Source of the DNA: Plantactinospora sp. BC1
GTDB lineage: Bacteria > Actinomycetota > Actinomycetes > Mycobacteriales > Micromonosporaceae
Length of the DNA stretch: 64,000 bases
Direction of reading: 5' to 3'
NCBI RefSeq assembly: GCF_003030345.1
Contig: NZ_CP028158.1
Location: 2,108,001-2,172,000 of the forward strand
Shown here piece by piece: positions 1 through 7,577 of this stretch; position 1 is the first letter of the stretch, and every line of letters begins with the position of its first letter. A program made the position numbers and the translations under genes. Below the pieces are notes generated by a model, which saw only the letters and a list, made by a program, of their open reading frames with translations, had not been told where the DNA came from and made no database searches.

Positions 1-1125
1 AAGCTGGTCCAGCAGTTCCAGACCGAGCACCCCAACATCAAGATCGAACTTCAGAACGTACCCGCCGAGGAGGCGAACGAGAAGCTGACCGCGCAGGTCG
101 CCGGGGGTAACCCGCCGGACGTGGCCTTCATCGACGCCAGCACCACGGCCAACTTCGCCTCCCGCAAGGCGCTGGTCAACCTCGACAACTACCTGCGGCG
201 CAGCGAGATCGTCAAGGCCGACGCCTACGTACCGGCGTTCAAGACCTTCACCACCCACGACGGCAGCATGTATGGGCTGCCCTTCGACGGCGAGTCCACC
301 GCGCTCTTCTACCGGACCGACCTCTTCGCCGCCGCCGGGCTGAGCGGCCCGCCCACCACCTGGGAGCAGTACGAGGCGGCGGCGAAGGCGCTGACCGACC
401 CGGCGAAGCGGACCTACGGGCACGCGATGTTCGCCAGCTCGCCCGAGGCGGCGTACTACTGGTACCCCTGGCTCTGGCAGAACGGCGGCCACCTGCTCTC
501 CGACGACGGCAAGGAGGTGCTGTTCAACAAGGCCGAGGGGAAGAAGGCCGCCGAGTTCTACGTCAACCTGGCGAAGTACGCCCCCAAGGACTACCTCAAC
601 TCCAACTCGTACGACGGCCGCCAGGCGTTCGCCAACGGCCAGGTCGGGATGTACGTCGCGGGTTCGTGGTTCGCCGGTACCCTCGCCGACGAGTTCCCGG
701 CGATCGACGGCAAATGGGCCACGGCGCCGCTGCCGAAGGGCTCGGCCGGCTGCGGCACCACCATCGCCGGTGACGCGCTGGTCATCTTCAGCCAGAGCAA
801 GAACAGCGACGCCGCCTGGAAGTTCATCGAGTTCCTCTCCAAGCCGGAGAACGTCGCGCAGTGGACCTACAAGTCCGAGGACGGCACCACCCTCCCGCCG
901 ATCACCAGCCTGCTGGAGTCACCCGACCTGGTGGCGACCAAGCCGGTGCTGAAGGGCTTCGCCGAGGCCATGCCGTGTGGGGTCAGCAACGTCGTCGCCA
1001 ACCCCGACTGGCCGAAGATCGAGGAGGCCCTGAACGAGCAGCTCGCCAAGGCCATCTACGGCGAGCAGACGGCCGACCAGGCGCTGGACGCGGCCGCCGC
1101 GGAGGCCGAGAAGATCATCAGGTGA
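1..1125 (+). CDS. Carbohydrate ABC transporter substrate-binding protein (5' end missing)
   Basis: Extracellular solute-binding protein of a sugar ABC importer. The frame is open from base 1, so signal peptide, lipobox Cys and first residues lie outside the window; 374 residues are visible. The visible part has the usual family-1 binding-protein course: an early PPDVAF strand, a GLPFDGESTALFYRTDLF segment, WYPWLWQNGG, the hinge around QVGMYVAGSW, and a C-terminal helix rich in Ala/Glu. Two permease genes follow directly, so it delivers substrate to them. The exact sugar cannot be read; the isomerase-like cupin at the operon end suggests a hexose or hexose derivative. No ATPase gene is visible, so a shared MsiK-type ATPase probably powers it (inference). 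Confidence 0.93.
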   Translation, partial: KLVQQFQTEHPNIKIELQNVPAEEANEKLTAQVAGGNPPDVAFIDASTTANFASRKALVNLDNYLRRSEIVKADAYVPAFKTFTTHDGSMYGLPFDGESTALFYRTDLFAAAGLSGPPTTWEQYEAAAKALTDPAKRTYGHAMFASSPEAAYYWYPWLWQNGGHLLSDDGKEVLFNKAEGKKAAEFYVNLAKYAPKDYLNSNSYDGRQAFANGQVGMYVAGSWFAGTLADEFPAIDGKWATAPLPKGSAGCGTTIAGDALVIFSQSKNSDAAWKFIEFLSKPENVAQWTYKSEDGTTLPPITSLLESPDLVATKPVLKGFAEAMPCGVSNVVANPDWPKIEEALNEQLAKAIYGEQTADQALDAAAAEAEKIIR

Positions 1126-1207
1126 GGAACCGGGCCGGCCGCCATCCGTGGCCGGCCCGGCAACTCTTCGGGCAGACAGCCGAGCGAGGAATGGTGGTGG
1201 CAACGGT

Positions 1208-2188
1208 ATGGCGGCGCTGACCGCAGCCCGGACCCCGGCTCCGGAACAGGGCGGGGGAACCCGGCGGCCCGACCCCGGACCCGGCCGACGGCGACGCGGC
1301 GTACGGGGAACGCTCTGGCGGGCCTGGCGGGAGCGGTCGGCGTACGCCTTCCTGGCCCCCGGCCTGATCCTCTTCTCCGTCTTCACCGTCTTCGCGCTCG
1401 GCTTCGCCTTCTACCTGACGTTCCGGGAGTGGAACATCCTGGAGCCGGAGAAGCCCTTCGTCGGCCTCCAGAACTACCGGGACATGGTGCAGGACGAGGA
1501 CTTCCGCCGCTCGATCATCAACACCGCCTACTTCACCGGCGCGTCGGTGCCGCTCGGCATGGCCGTCGGGCTCGGCGTCGCCCTGCTGCTCAACCAGCCG
1601 ATCCGGGGTCGGGGCCTGCTGCGTACCCTCTACTTCCTGCCCAACATCACCCCGTTCGTGGTGGCGGCCATCGTCTGGAAGTGGCTCTACAACGGCGACT
1701 TCGGCCCGATCAACTTCTACCTGCTGAAGACCCACCTGATCACGGAGCCGCTGGTCTGGCTCTCGGACAAGAACCTGGCGATGCCGGCCGTGGTGCTGAT
1801 GAGCGTCTGGGCCAGCACCGGCTTCTCGATGGTGGTCTACCTGGCGGCGTTGCAGGCCATCCCGCACCAGCTCTACGAGTCGGCCCGGATCGACGGCGCC
1901 GGGCCGTGGGCCCGGTTCCGCTACGTGACGCTGCCGATGCTGGCCCCCTCGACGCTCTTCCTGATGGTGATGGGGATCATCGGCTCGTTCCAGGTCTTCA
2001 CCCAGATCTACATCATGACCGGCGGCGGCCCGGTCAACCGGACCACCACGATGGTCTATTACATCTACGAGGCCGCCTTCAAGTTCTACGAGATGGGGTA
2101 CGCCAGCACCCTCGCCTACGGGCTGTTCGTACTCCTGCTGGTCTTCACGGCGATCCAGCTCCGGCTCTACCGGAAGGCGGACCTGTGA
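1208..2188 (+). CDS. Carbohydrate ABC transporter permease, MalF type
   Basis: Integral membrane subunit of the sugar importer, 326 residues from the ATG chosen here. A long basic, Pro-rich N-terminus precedes about six membrane helices (first near AYAFLAPGLILFSVFTVF). The EAA loop that contacts the ATPase is clear at about residues 222-245 (YESARIDGAGPWARF). The start is uncertain: the reading frame can be extended to a GTG at 1148, and the nearest AGGA is 17 nt from ATG 1208. A 9-codon ORF beginning ATG at 1191 ends across ATG 1208 and could couple translation. The stop overlaps the region of the next permease start. Family assignment is firm; substrate is unknown. Confidence 0.93.
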   Translation: MAALTAARTPAPEQGGGTRRPDPGPGRRRRGVRGTLWRAWRERSAYAFLAPGLILFSVFTVFALGFAFYLTFREWNILEPEKPFVGLQNYRDMVQDEDFRRSIINTAYFTGASVPLGMAVGLGVALLLNQPIRGRGLLRTLYFLPNITPFVVAAIVWKWLYNGDFGPINFYLLKTHLITEPLVWLSDKNLAMPAVVLMSVWASTGFSMVVYLAALQAIPHQLYESARIDGAGPWARFRYVTLPMLAPSTLFLMVMGIIGSFQVFTQIYIMTGGGPVNRTTTMVYYIYEAAFKFYEMGYASTLAYGLFVLLLVFTAIQLRLYRKADL

Positions 2189-2211
2189 GTCGAGGAAACC
2201 GAGGAGCCGTC

Positions 2212-3183
2212 GTGACCGCCACCGTGCAGGACCCGCCACCCGCCCCGACCGGCCCGGACCGGGTCGCCGCACCGGCCCGCCGGCCCGTGCTCGGACGCCG
2301 GCTCCGGCTCGCCGCCTGCTACCTGATCCTGGTACCCGGGGCGATCCTCTTCGTCGCCCCCTTCGCCTGGCTGGTCAGCGCCTCGTTCCAACACGTCGGC
2401 GACATCTTCTCCTGGCCGCCGCAGTGGATCCCGGAGAATCCGACCCTCGACGGCTACAAGGGCTTCTTCGGCATCGGCAAGGCCGGCGAGCTGGCCCAGG
2501 GCAGCGAGGGCGCCTGGCGCTGGTTCCTGAACAGCGCCTTCGTGGCCACCTCGGTGACCGTGCTGCAACTGTTCTTCAACTCGCTGGCCGCCTACACCTT
2601 CGCGAAGCGGAAGTTTCCCGGCCGGGACGCGATCTTCCTGCTCTTCCTGGCCACCATGATGGTGCCGCCGCAGGTGACCCTGATCCCGAACTACCTGGTG
2701 CTCAAGCACATACCGTTCTTCGGCGGCAACGACGCGCTCGGCGCCGGTGGGCACGGCTGGCTCGACTCGTACTGGGGGCTGATCCTGCCCGGGGCGGTCA
2801 GCGCGTTCGGCATCTTCCTGCTCCGCCAGTACATGCTGGCGATCCCCGACGAGTTGCTGGACGCGGCCCGGATCGACGGTGCCGGCGAGTTCCGGGTCTT
2901 CTGGCGGGTGGTGCTGCCGCTCTGCGGCCCCGCCCTCGCCGCCACCGCGATCTTCACCTTCACCTACGCCTGGGAAGACTTCCTCTGGCCCCTGATCGTC
3001 ATCTCCAGCTCCGACAAATACACTGCTCCGCTCGGTTTGGCCCTGTTCGTGGTGAAGAATCGGACATCCTGGAACCTGCTGATGGCCGGTTCGGTCGTCG
3101 CCACCCTGCCCATGATCGTGACTTTCCTGGTGTTCCAACGCCGGTTCATCCAGGGCATATCGATGAGCGGACTAAAAGGATGA
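2212..3183 (+). CDS. Carbohydrate ABC transporter permease, MalG type
   Basis: Second membrane subunit of the importer, 323 residues. GTG 2212 is preferred because GAGGAG lies 5 nt upstream; a GTG at 2185 overlapping the previous stop is the alternative. About six membrane helices are visible, with a helix near ACYLILVPGAILFVAPF, a TM run at LFLATMMVPPQVTLIPNYL, and the EAA loop at about residues 213-235 (LLDAARIDGAGEF). The C-terminus ends in the FQRRFIQGIS-x-GLKG tail typical of MalG-like permeases. Its stop overlaps the next start as ATGA, so the operon is translationally coupled through to the cupin gene. Confidence 0.94.
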   Translation: MTATVQDPPPAPTGPDRVAAPARRPVLGRRLRLAACYLILVPGAILFVAPFAWLVSASFQHVGDIFSWPPQWIPENPTLDGYKGFFGIGKAGELAQGSEGAWRWFLNSAFVATSVTVLQLFFNSLAAYTFAKRKFPGRDAIFLLFLATMMVPPQVTLIPNYLVLKHIPFFGGNDALGAGGHGWLDSYWGLILPGAVSAFGIFLLRQYMLAIPDELLDAARIDGAGEFRVFWRVVLPLCGPALAATAIFTFTYAWEDFLWPLIVISSSDKYTAPLGLALFVVKNRTSWNLLMAGSVVATLPMIVTFLVFQRRFIQGISMSGLKG

Positions 3184-4424
3184 CCGAGAACGGCAGCGAC
3201 CCGACCGGGGCGGAGAGCGGCGCGACCAGGGCGCTGGTCGAGGAACTCCTGAACGACGGCAACGGGGTGTTCCGGCTCGCGCCCGCCTTCGTCGCCCGCG
3301 ACCTGGTGCCGCCCGGCCGGCGGCTCGGCCTGGCCGAGCAGGATTACGACCTCGGCGAGCGGGGCTACGTCTGCGAACGCTGGCTCGGCTCGACCACCCG
3401 GGCCGACAACCGGATCGGCCCGCCCGACGAGGGGCTCGGCCACGTCGTCGACCGGGACGGGCGGCCCCGGCTGACCCTGCGGGACGCGGTACGCGCCGAC
3501 CCGGCCGCGATCATGGGTACGGCGTACGCGGCGAGCCACCCGGAGGGGCTCGGCCGGCTCGCCAAGCTGCTCGACTACGGCGCCCGGATCCCGTACCACA
3601 TCCATCCGCCGCAACGCTTCGCCGAGCTGGTCGGGCGGCGCTCGAAGGACGAGGCCTACTACTTCCCCGCCGGGGTGGAGACCGGCCCGCATCCGGAGAC
3701 GTTCTTCGGGGTGCACCCGTGGATCGCCCGGGAGCGGGCGTACGACGTGCTGCTGCCGTACCTGGTCGACTGGGACAGCGACCTGATCCTCCGGCACTCC
3801 CGGGCCTATCTCCAGGTGCCCGACGACGGTTTCCAGGTGCCGTCCGGGGTGCTGCACGGCCCCGGCACCGCGCTGACGGTGGAGCTACAGGAGGACTCCG
3901 ACGTCTTCGCCATGTTCCAGGCGCTCAACGCCGGCCGGATCATCGCCAAGGAACTGCTCTTCAAGGACGTCCGGCCACAGGACCGGCAGGCGCAGGGCGA
4001 GCGGTTCCCGCTCGGGTTCGTCGAGTGGAAACTCAACGGCGATCCGTACTTCTACGAGCACAACCACCTGACACCACGCCCGGTCGACCCGGCCGCCTCG
4101 GCCGACGACGGCCAGGAGTGGTGGATCTTCTACAACACGCCGAAGTTCAGCGGGAAGAAGCTGGTGGTGCCGCCGGGACGGACCCACCGGTCGACGGAGC
4201 GCGGGGTGTACTCGATCCTCGTCTGGTCCGGCGCCGGCCGCTACTGCGGCCACGACGTGCGCGGCGGCGACGCCGAGCGGGACGAGCTGCTCGTCTCGCA
4301 CGACGTGGCGACCGCGCCGCACCCGGTGGAGAACACCGGCTCGGAGGAGTTGGTGGTCTTCAAGTTCTTCGGCCCGGACGTCAACGACGACGCTCCGACG
4401 ATCCCCCGGATCGCGCCGGCCTGA
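3180..4424 (+). CDS. Cupin protein resembling class I mannose-6-phosphate isomerase
   Basis: A 414-residue double-cupin-like protein translated from an ATGA overlap with the permease. Metal-site residues of the class I phosphomannose isomerase type are visible: H-x-H in PYHIHPPQ (about 139 and 141), Glu in DEAYYF (about 157) and a His in VPSGVLHGPG (about 225). A second cupin half follows (RTHRSTERGVYSILVW). By family it would isomerise a phosphorylated hexose or pentose, or epimerise an aldose; placement at the end of a sugar importer operon suggests processing of the imported sugar. Substrate is not determined by sequence. Only the non-coding inverted-repeat block follows on this strand. 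Confidence 0.8.
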   Translation: MTENGSDPTGAESGATRALVEELLNDGNGVFRLAPAFVARDLVPPGRRLGLAEQDYDLGERGYVCERWLGSTTRADNRIGPPDEGLGHVVDRDGRPRLTLRDAVRADPAAIMGTAYAASHPEGLGRLAKLLDYGARIPYHIHPPQRFAELVGRRSKDEAYYFPAGVETGPHPETFFGVHPWIARERAYDVLLPYLVDWDSDLILRHSRAYLQVPDDGFQVPSGVLHGPGTALTVELQEDSDVFAMFQALNAGRIIAKELLFKDVRPQDRQAQGERFPLGFVEWKLNGDPYFYEHNHLTPRPVDPAASADDGQEWWIFYNTPKFSGKKLVVPPGRTHRSTERGVYSILVWSGAGRYCGHDVRGGDAERDELLVSHDVATAPHPVENTGSEELVVFKFFGPDVNDDAPTIPRIAPA

Positions 4425-4447
4425 CCCCGGGCCGGCTCCGGCAACCA

Positions 4448-4815
4448 GTGCCGCTGTCTCGGAAGGTCGATTGGGTAACCCTCTGGGCGACGCGGCACCG
4501 GCATCGCTGGGCGGACAGCCGGCACCCACAGGAGCGACCGGGGGCGGAGCGGGGGTCAGTCGGCGCGGAGACTGTCGAGCTGGGTGCACAGGCGGGGCAC
4601 GGAAGTCGGGGTTGCCGACGGCGTGCTACGGTTCGCCGCCGACCGGCGGGCGGGACGGGGGTTAGGGCGGCCCGGGAGGGTGGGCGCACAAGCGGGGCAG
4701 CTCGACAGTCTCCTCGGCGACTATCCCCACCCCGCACCCAACCCGACGTGAGATCGCCGGGTCAGGGATACCGGGAAGCACCGGGTTACCCGATCGACCT
4801 GCAAAGACAGGGCAC
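4448..4815. repeat. Non-coding block with nested inverted repeats (MITE-like)
   Basis: The outer arms 4464-4481 and 4783-4800 are 17/18 complementary (AGGTCGATTGGGTAACCC); the similarity continues more weakly outward to about 4448 and 4815, giving terminal inverted repeats of roughly 33 bp. Inside, a perfect 16-bp inverted pair (GGAGACTGTCGAGCTG) lies at 4567-4582 and 4698-4713. No convincing coding frame is present. Size, long terminal repeats and lack of coding capacity fit a miniature inverted-repeat element. The right arm ends exactly at the TAG stop of the DUF397 gene. No target duplication was recognised. Confidence 0.55.
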
Positions 4816-5018
4816 TAGCGGCCGGGATTGACGTCCGGCTGCGTGGCCAGGTCGACGAAGCCGCGCCACTGTCGAGGAGTGAACGTCAGGACCGGCCCGC
4901 GCGGGTCCTTGCTGTCCCGGACGAGGACCCGACCGGGGAGGTTGTCGGCCACCTCGACACAGGATCCGCTGTCGCTGCGGGTCGACTTGCGCCAGTTCGG
5001 GGCGTCACTCAGGTCCAT
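4815..5018 (-). CDS. DUF397 domain protein
   Basis: A 67-residue protein beginning MDLSDAPNWRKSTRSDSG-CVEVA, the hallmark of DUF397, and ending with the FTPRQWRGFVD motif. These small proteins are encoded beside XRE/DUF5753 regulators throughout actinomycetes (the BldB-like/abaA-orf family) and are thought to act with them in development or antibiotic control. Here the start overlaps the last codons of the upstream XRE gene by 10 bp, so the two are coupled. The stop codon coincides with the edge of the inverted-repeat block, which may have set this C-terminus. Biochemical function is unknown. Confidence 0.9.
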   Translation of the reverse strand: MDLSDAPNWRKSTRSDSGSCVEVADNLPGRVLVRDSKDPRGPVLTFTPRQWRGFVDLATQPDVNPGR

Positions 5019-5794
5019 TTCTCAGCCGTCCTCGTGATCAGTTCCAGGCTTTGCTCACTGGATAGAGCGTAGGCCCGGATGGCCTCCCAGGCACCCTCAA
5101 GATCCGTCGTGGCATCCGGGCTCTCCACGAGCCGACCCTCCAGGTGTCCTTCCAGGAAGCCGACCAACCGGCCGTCCACCGTCGCGATCGCCAGCGCACC
5201 GTCCATCCCCACGTAGGCACCGGCGTCGGACGGAACGACCTGCACCCGGATGTGGGGCTGCTCGCAGGCTGTCACCAGGGCTTTCAACTGGTCACGCATG
5301 ACGTTCGCGTCGCCGACCCGGCGGTGCAGGGCTCCTTCGTCGACGACGGCGACCAACTGACAGGGGTCAGGACGGCGGTGGAGGATCTCCTGTCGGCCGA
5401 GCCGCGCCGCCAGCATGCCGTCCAGGGAGTCCGTCTGGAAGCGGTACCCCGTCAGGACAGCTCGCGCGTACGCCTCGGTCTGCAACATGCCGGGAACCAG
5501 CAGCGGGTGGTACACCCTGAGCAGGCTCGCCCGGCCCTCGTGCTCGATGAAGGGCCGGTACCAGACGGGGACGAGTTCTCCCTTCACGAACATGCGGTAG
5601 AACTCCATGAAGGTGGTGCCGAACGCGCGATCGACAGCTCCCAGATAGTCGGGAAGCGGCGGACGCTCACCTCGTTCCACGGCACCGACGTGCTTCGCCG
5701 AGAAGTGGATTCGTTCTCCCCAAGCTTCCTGTGTCAGACCGAAGATCTCCCTGGTACGACGGAGGTCTCTTACCAGATATTCGCTCGCGGACAT
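5009..5794 (-). CDS. XRE-family regulator with DUF5753 domain
   Basis: A 261-residue regulator. The first ~65 residues form a helix-turn-helix (LRRTREIFGLTQEAWGERIHFSAKHVGAVERGERPP); the rest is a DUF5753 domain containing the usual VWYRPFIEHEGRASLLRVYHP, PGMLQTEAYARAVL and VVDEGALHRRVGD segments. It forms the standard XRE/DUF397 pair with the gene just downstream. Such regulators are pleiotropic in actinomycetes and targets cannot be predicted from sequence. The start ATG 5794 begins right at the conserved SASEYLVRDLRR; nothing conserved lies upstream. Confidence 0.92.
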   Translation of the reverse strand: MSASEYLVRDLRRTREIFGLTQEAWGERIHFSAKHVGAVERGERPPLPDYLGAVDRAFGTTFMEFYRMFVKGELVPVWYRPFIEHEGRASLLRVYHPLLVPGMLQTEAYARAVLTGYRFQTDSLDGMLAARLGRQEILHRRPDPCQLVAVVDEGALHRRVGDANVMRDQLKALVTACEQPHIRVQVVPSDAGAYVGMDGALAIATVDGRLVGFLEGHLEGRLVESPDATTDLEGAWEAIRAYALSSEQSLELITRTAEKWT

Positions 5795-6250
5795 AGGCTT
5801 TCACGTCCCCCAAATCTCTCCAGCCTGATCGTCAAGTTCATCGACCGGGCGGCAAAATGCTGACCGGGCTCGGGAAACGTGCAGTCACAGGTGGGGCCAC
5901 AGTCCAGGGTGGATTCCAGGTCTTCGCCCAACCCCCGTGGCTGCGCCGAGCCGGAGTGCGTGTCCACGCTTTTCGAGCGGAAGGGAATTGACCATCACCT
6001 CTGGCGGAAAATCGGATCCCTGTCACCGCCGATCTTCCGGCGGCTCTGGCGCTCCCCGATCAGCCGTACGAGCTTTCCGGAGCGGTGACGAATCGCCTCA
6101 GCGGGGGCGCAGGTCGGTCAGCACCTCGTCCGGGCCGCGCTTCGACGGCGCCGAGCGACGGCAGGCGCCACCCGACGGCGGGCGCGACTGTCCCGGCCGT
6201 CGCCCCGGCCGTCCGTCCCGACGGGCAGGCTTGTCAGCCTCGACTCAGAT
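5795..6250. other. Intergenic region without recognised gene
   Basis: About 550 bp separate the XRE regulator from the PanE-like gene, read divergently. Reading frames here have no recognisable domain and no good ribosome binding site. The right end carries the operator described at 6251 and presumably the promoters of both flanking genes. Confidence 0.6.
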
Positions 6251-6265
6251 TGCATACTGTAGTCA
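6251..6265 (+). promoter_or_regulatory. Oxalate-island operator, copy 1 (upstream of panE2)
   Basis: TGCATACTGTAGTCA. The left half TGCATAC is identical to that of the other copies; the right half is degenerate. It lies about 80 bp upstream of the panE2-like start. A further half-like GCATACGG follows at about 6273. Confidence 0.6.
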
Positions 6266-6344
6266 GCATAACGCATACGGGAAGGCACGCCGCTGCTGCG
6301 TCGCCTCGGCGCCGCGCGGACGTCGTACGAGAAGGGAGCAGCCC

Positions 6345-7346
6345 GTGCGAGTTGCAGTGCTCGGAGCCGGCGCCATCGGCGCGTACGTCGGTGCGTCCCT
6401 GTGCCGGGCCGGGGTGGATGTCCAACTGATCGCCCGCGGCGCACACCTGGCCGCGCTGCGGGCAGACGGGGTACGGGTGCACAGTCCCCGGGGAGACTTC
6501 GCGGCGCACCCGCACGCCACCGACGACCCGCGCGAGGTCGGGCCGGTGGACTATGTGTTCCTCGGCCTCAAGGCGCATTCCTACGCCTCGGCGGGGCCGC
6601 TGCTGGAACCGCTGCTCGGCCCGGAGACCGCCCTGATCGCGGGGCAGAACGGCATCCCGTGGTGGTATTTCCACAAGCTACCGGGGCCGTACGAGGGCCA
6701 GCGGATCGAGGCCGTCGACCCGGGCGGGGCGACCTCGGCGGTGATGGCCCCGGAACGGGCGATCGGCTGTGTGGTCTACCCGGCCACGGTGATCGAGTCG
6801 CCCGGGGTGATCCGGCACCTGGAGGGGACCCGGTTCTCCATCGGGGAGCCGGACGGCACGATCTCGCAGCGGTGCCAGCGGTTCAGCGACGCGATGGTGG
6901 CCGGCGGGCTGAAGTGTCCGGTCGAGCCGCGACTGCGGGACGACATCTGGATCAAATTGATGGGCAACGTGTCGCTGAACCCGATCAGCGCACTGACCAG
7001 GGCGACCATGGCGGAGATCTGCGAGAGCCCGGGCACCCGCCGGGTGGTCGAGCAGATGATGGCCGAGACGCTCGACATCGCCAACCGGGTCGGCAGCACG
7101 CCGGAGATCTCGATCAGCAAGCGGGTCGAGGGCGCCCGGCGGGTCGGCCACCACAAGACCTCGATGTTGCAGGACCTCGAGGCGGGCAAGGAGATGGAAC
7201 TCGACGCGGTGGTCGCCGCCGTGGTCGAGATCGCCGACATCACCGGTGCGCCGGCACCCACGCTGCGCACCATCTACGCCGCGACCGAGCTGCTGGCCAA
7301 GACCATGGCCCGGCCGGCGCCGACCCCCAGCGTGACGGCGGCCTGA
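6345..7346 (+). CDS. panE2: Ketopantoate-reductase-family protein, probable oxalyl-CoA reductase (PanE2-like)
   Basis: A 333-residue NADPH-dependent reductase of the ketopantoate reductase fold. GTG 6345 is chosen for the AAGGGAG 6 nt upstream. The Rossmann motif GAGAIG is at residues 7-12; Lys204 (DDIWIKLMGN), Ser273 (HKTSMLQD) and Glu285 (GKEMELD) match the catalytic Lys, Ser and Glu of PanE with the same Ser-Glu spacing. A QNGIPWWYF segment marks a PanE subgroup. Pantothenate neighbours are absent; the gene lies upstream of glyoxylate carboligase in an oxalate island. In Methylobacterium extorquens the PanE2 paralogue reduces oxalyl-CoA to glyoxylate, which is exactly the step needed here. 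The fold is certain; the oxalyl-CoA role is inferred from context. Confidence 0.72.
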   Translation: MRVAVLGAGAIGAYVGASLCRAGVDVQLIARGAHLAALRADGVRVHSPRGDFAAHPHATDDPREVGPVDYVFLGLKAHSYASAGPLLEPLLGPETALIAGQNGIPWWYFHKLPGPYEGQRIEAVDPGGATSAVMAPERAIGCVVYPATVIESPGVIRHLEGTRFSIGEPDGTISQRCQRFSDAMVAGGLKCPVEPRLRDDIWIKLMGNVSLNPISALTRATMAEICESPGTRRVVEQMMAETLDIANRVGSTPEISISKRVEGARRVGHHKTSMLQDLEAGKEMELDAVVAAVVEIADITGAPAPTLRTIYAATELLAKTMARPAPTPSVTAA

Positions 7347-7348
7347 CG

Positions 7349-7373
7349 GGTACGCCACCAGCACCGGCGTACC
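7349..7373 (+). terminator. Hairpin between panE2 and gcl
   Basis: GGTACGCC at 7349-7356 pairs with GGCGTACC at 7366-7373 (8-bp stem, 9-nt loop), just after the panE2 stop. No T-run follows. It may terminate or attenuate panE2 transcription, which fits a separate operator in front of gcl. Confidence 0.4.
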
Positions 7374-7414
7374 GGCGAGGCGCCGGGCAGGTATTGCACT
7401 GAATCTGCCGACAG

Positions 7415-7427
7415 AATACTGTATGCA
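7415..7427 (+). promoter_or_regulatory. Oxalate-island operator, copy 2 (upstream of gcl)
   Basis: AATACTGTATGCA; reverse complement TGCATACAGTATT. Central ATAC-T-GTAT is a perfect palindrome. It lies about 150 bp upstream of the gcl start and after the panE2 hairpin, so gcl probably has its own promoter. Confidence 0.72.
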
Positions 7428-7577
7428 GACCTCCTAACCGGTCCTGCCGGGCACCGGGATCCGGTGCCGGTCAGCCGAGGGACGCACCGGACGCACCGAT
7501 CCCCGTCCCGGCCCGGCGCTCTCGCCAATCCACAGGACAACTTCCCGACCCACGCCACTACCCGGAGGTCTGAACGC

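Noticed and set aside
1148-1207. GTG 1148 as start of the first permease
   Set aside because: No ribosome binding site and the added residues are not membrane-permease-like; ATG 1208 is preferred but uncertain.
6118-6444. Minus-strand frames overlapping the panE2 promoter
   Set aside because: They cross the operator and the start of a well-supported gene and have no similarity to known proteins.
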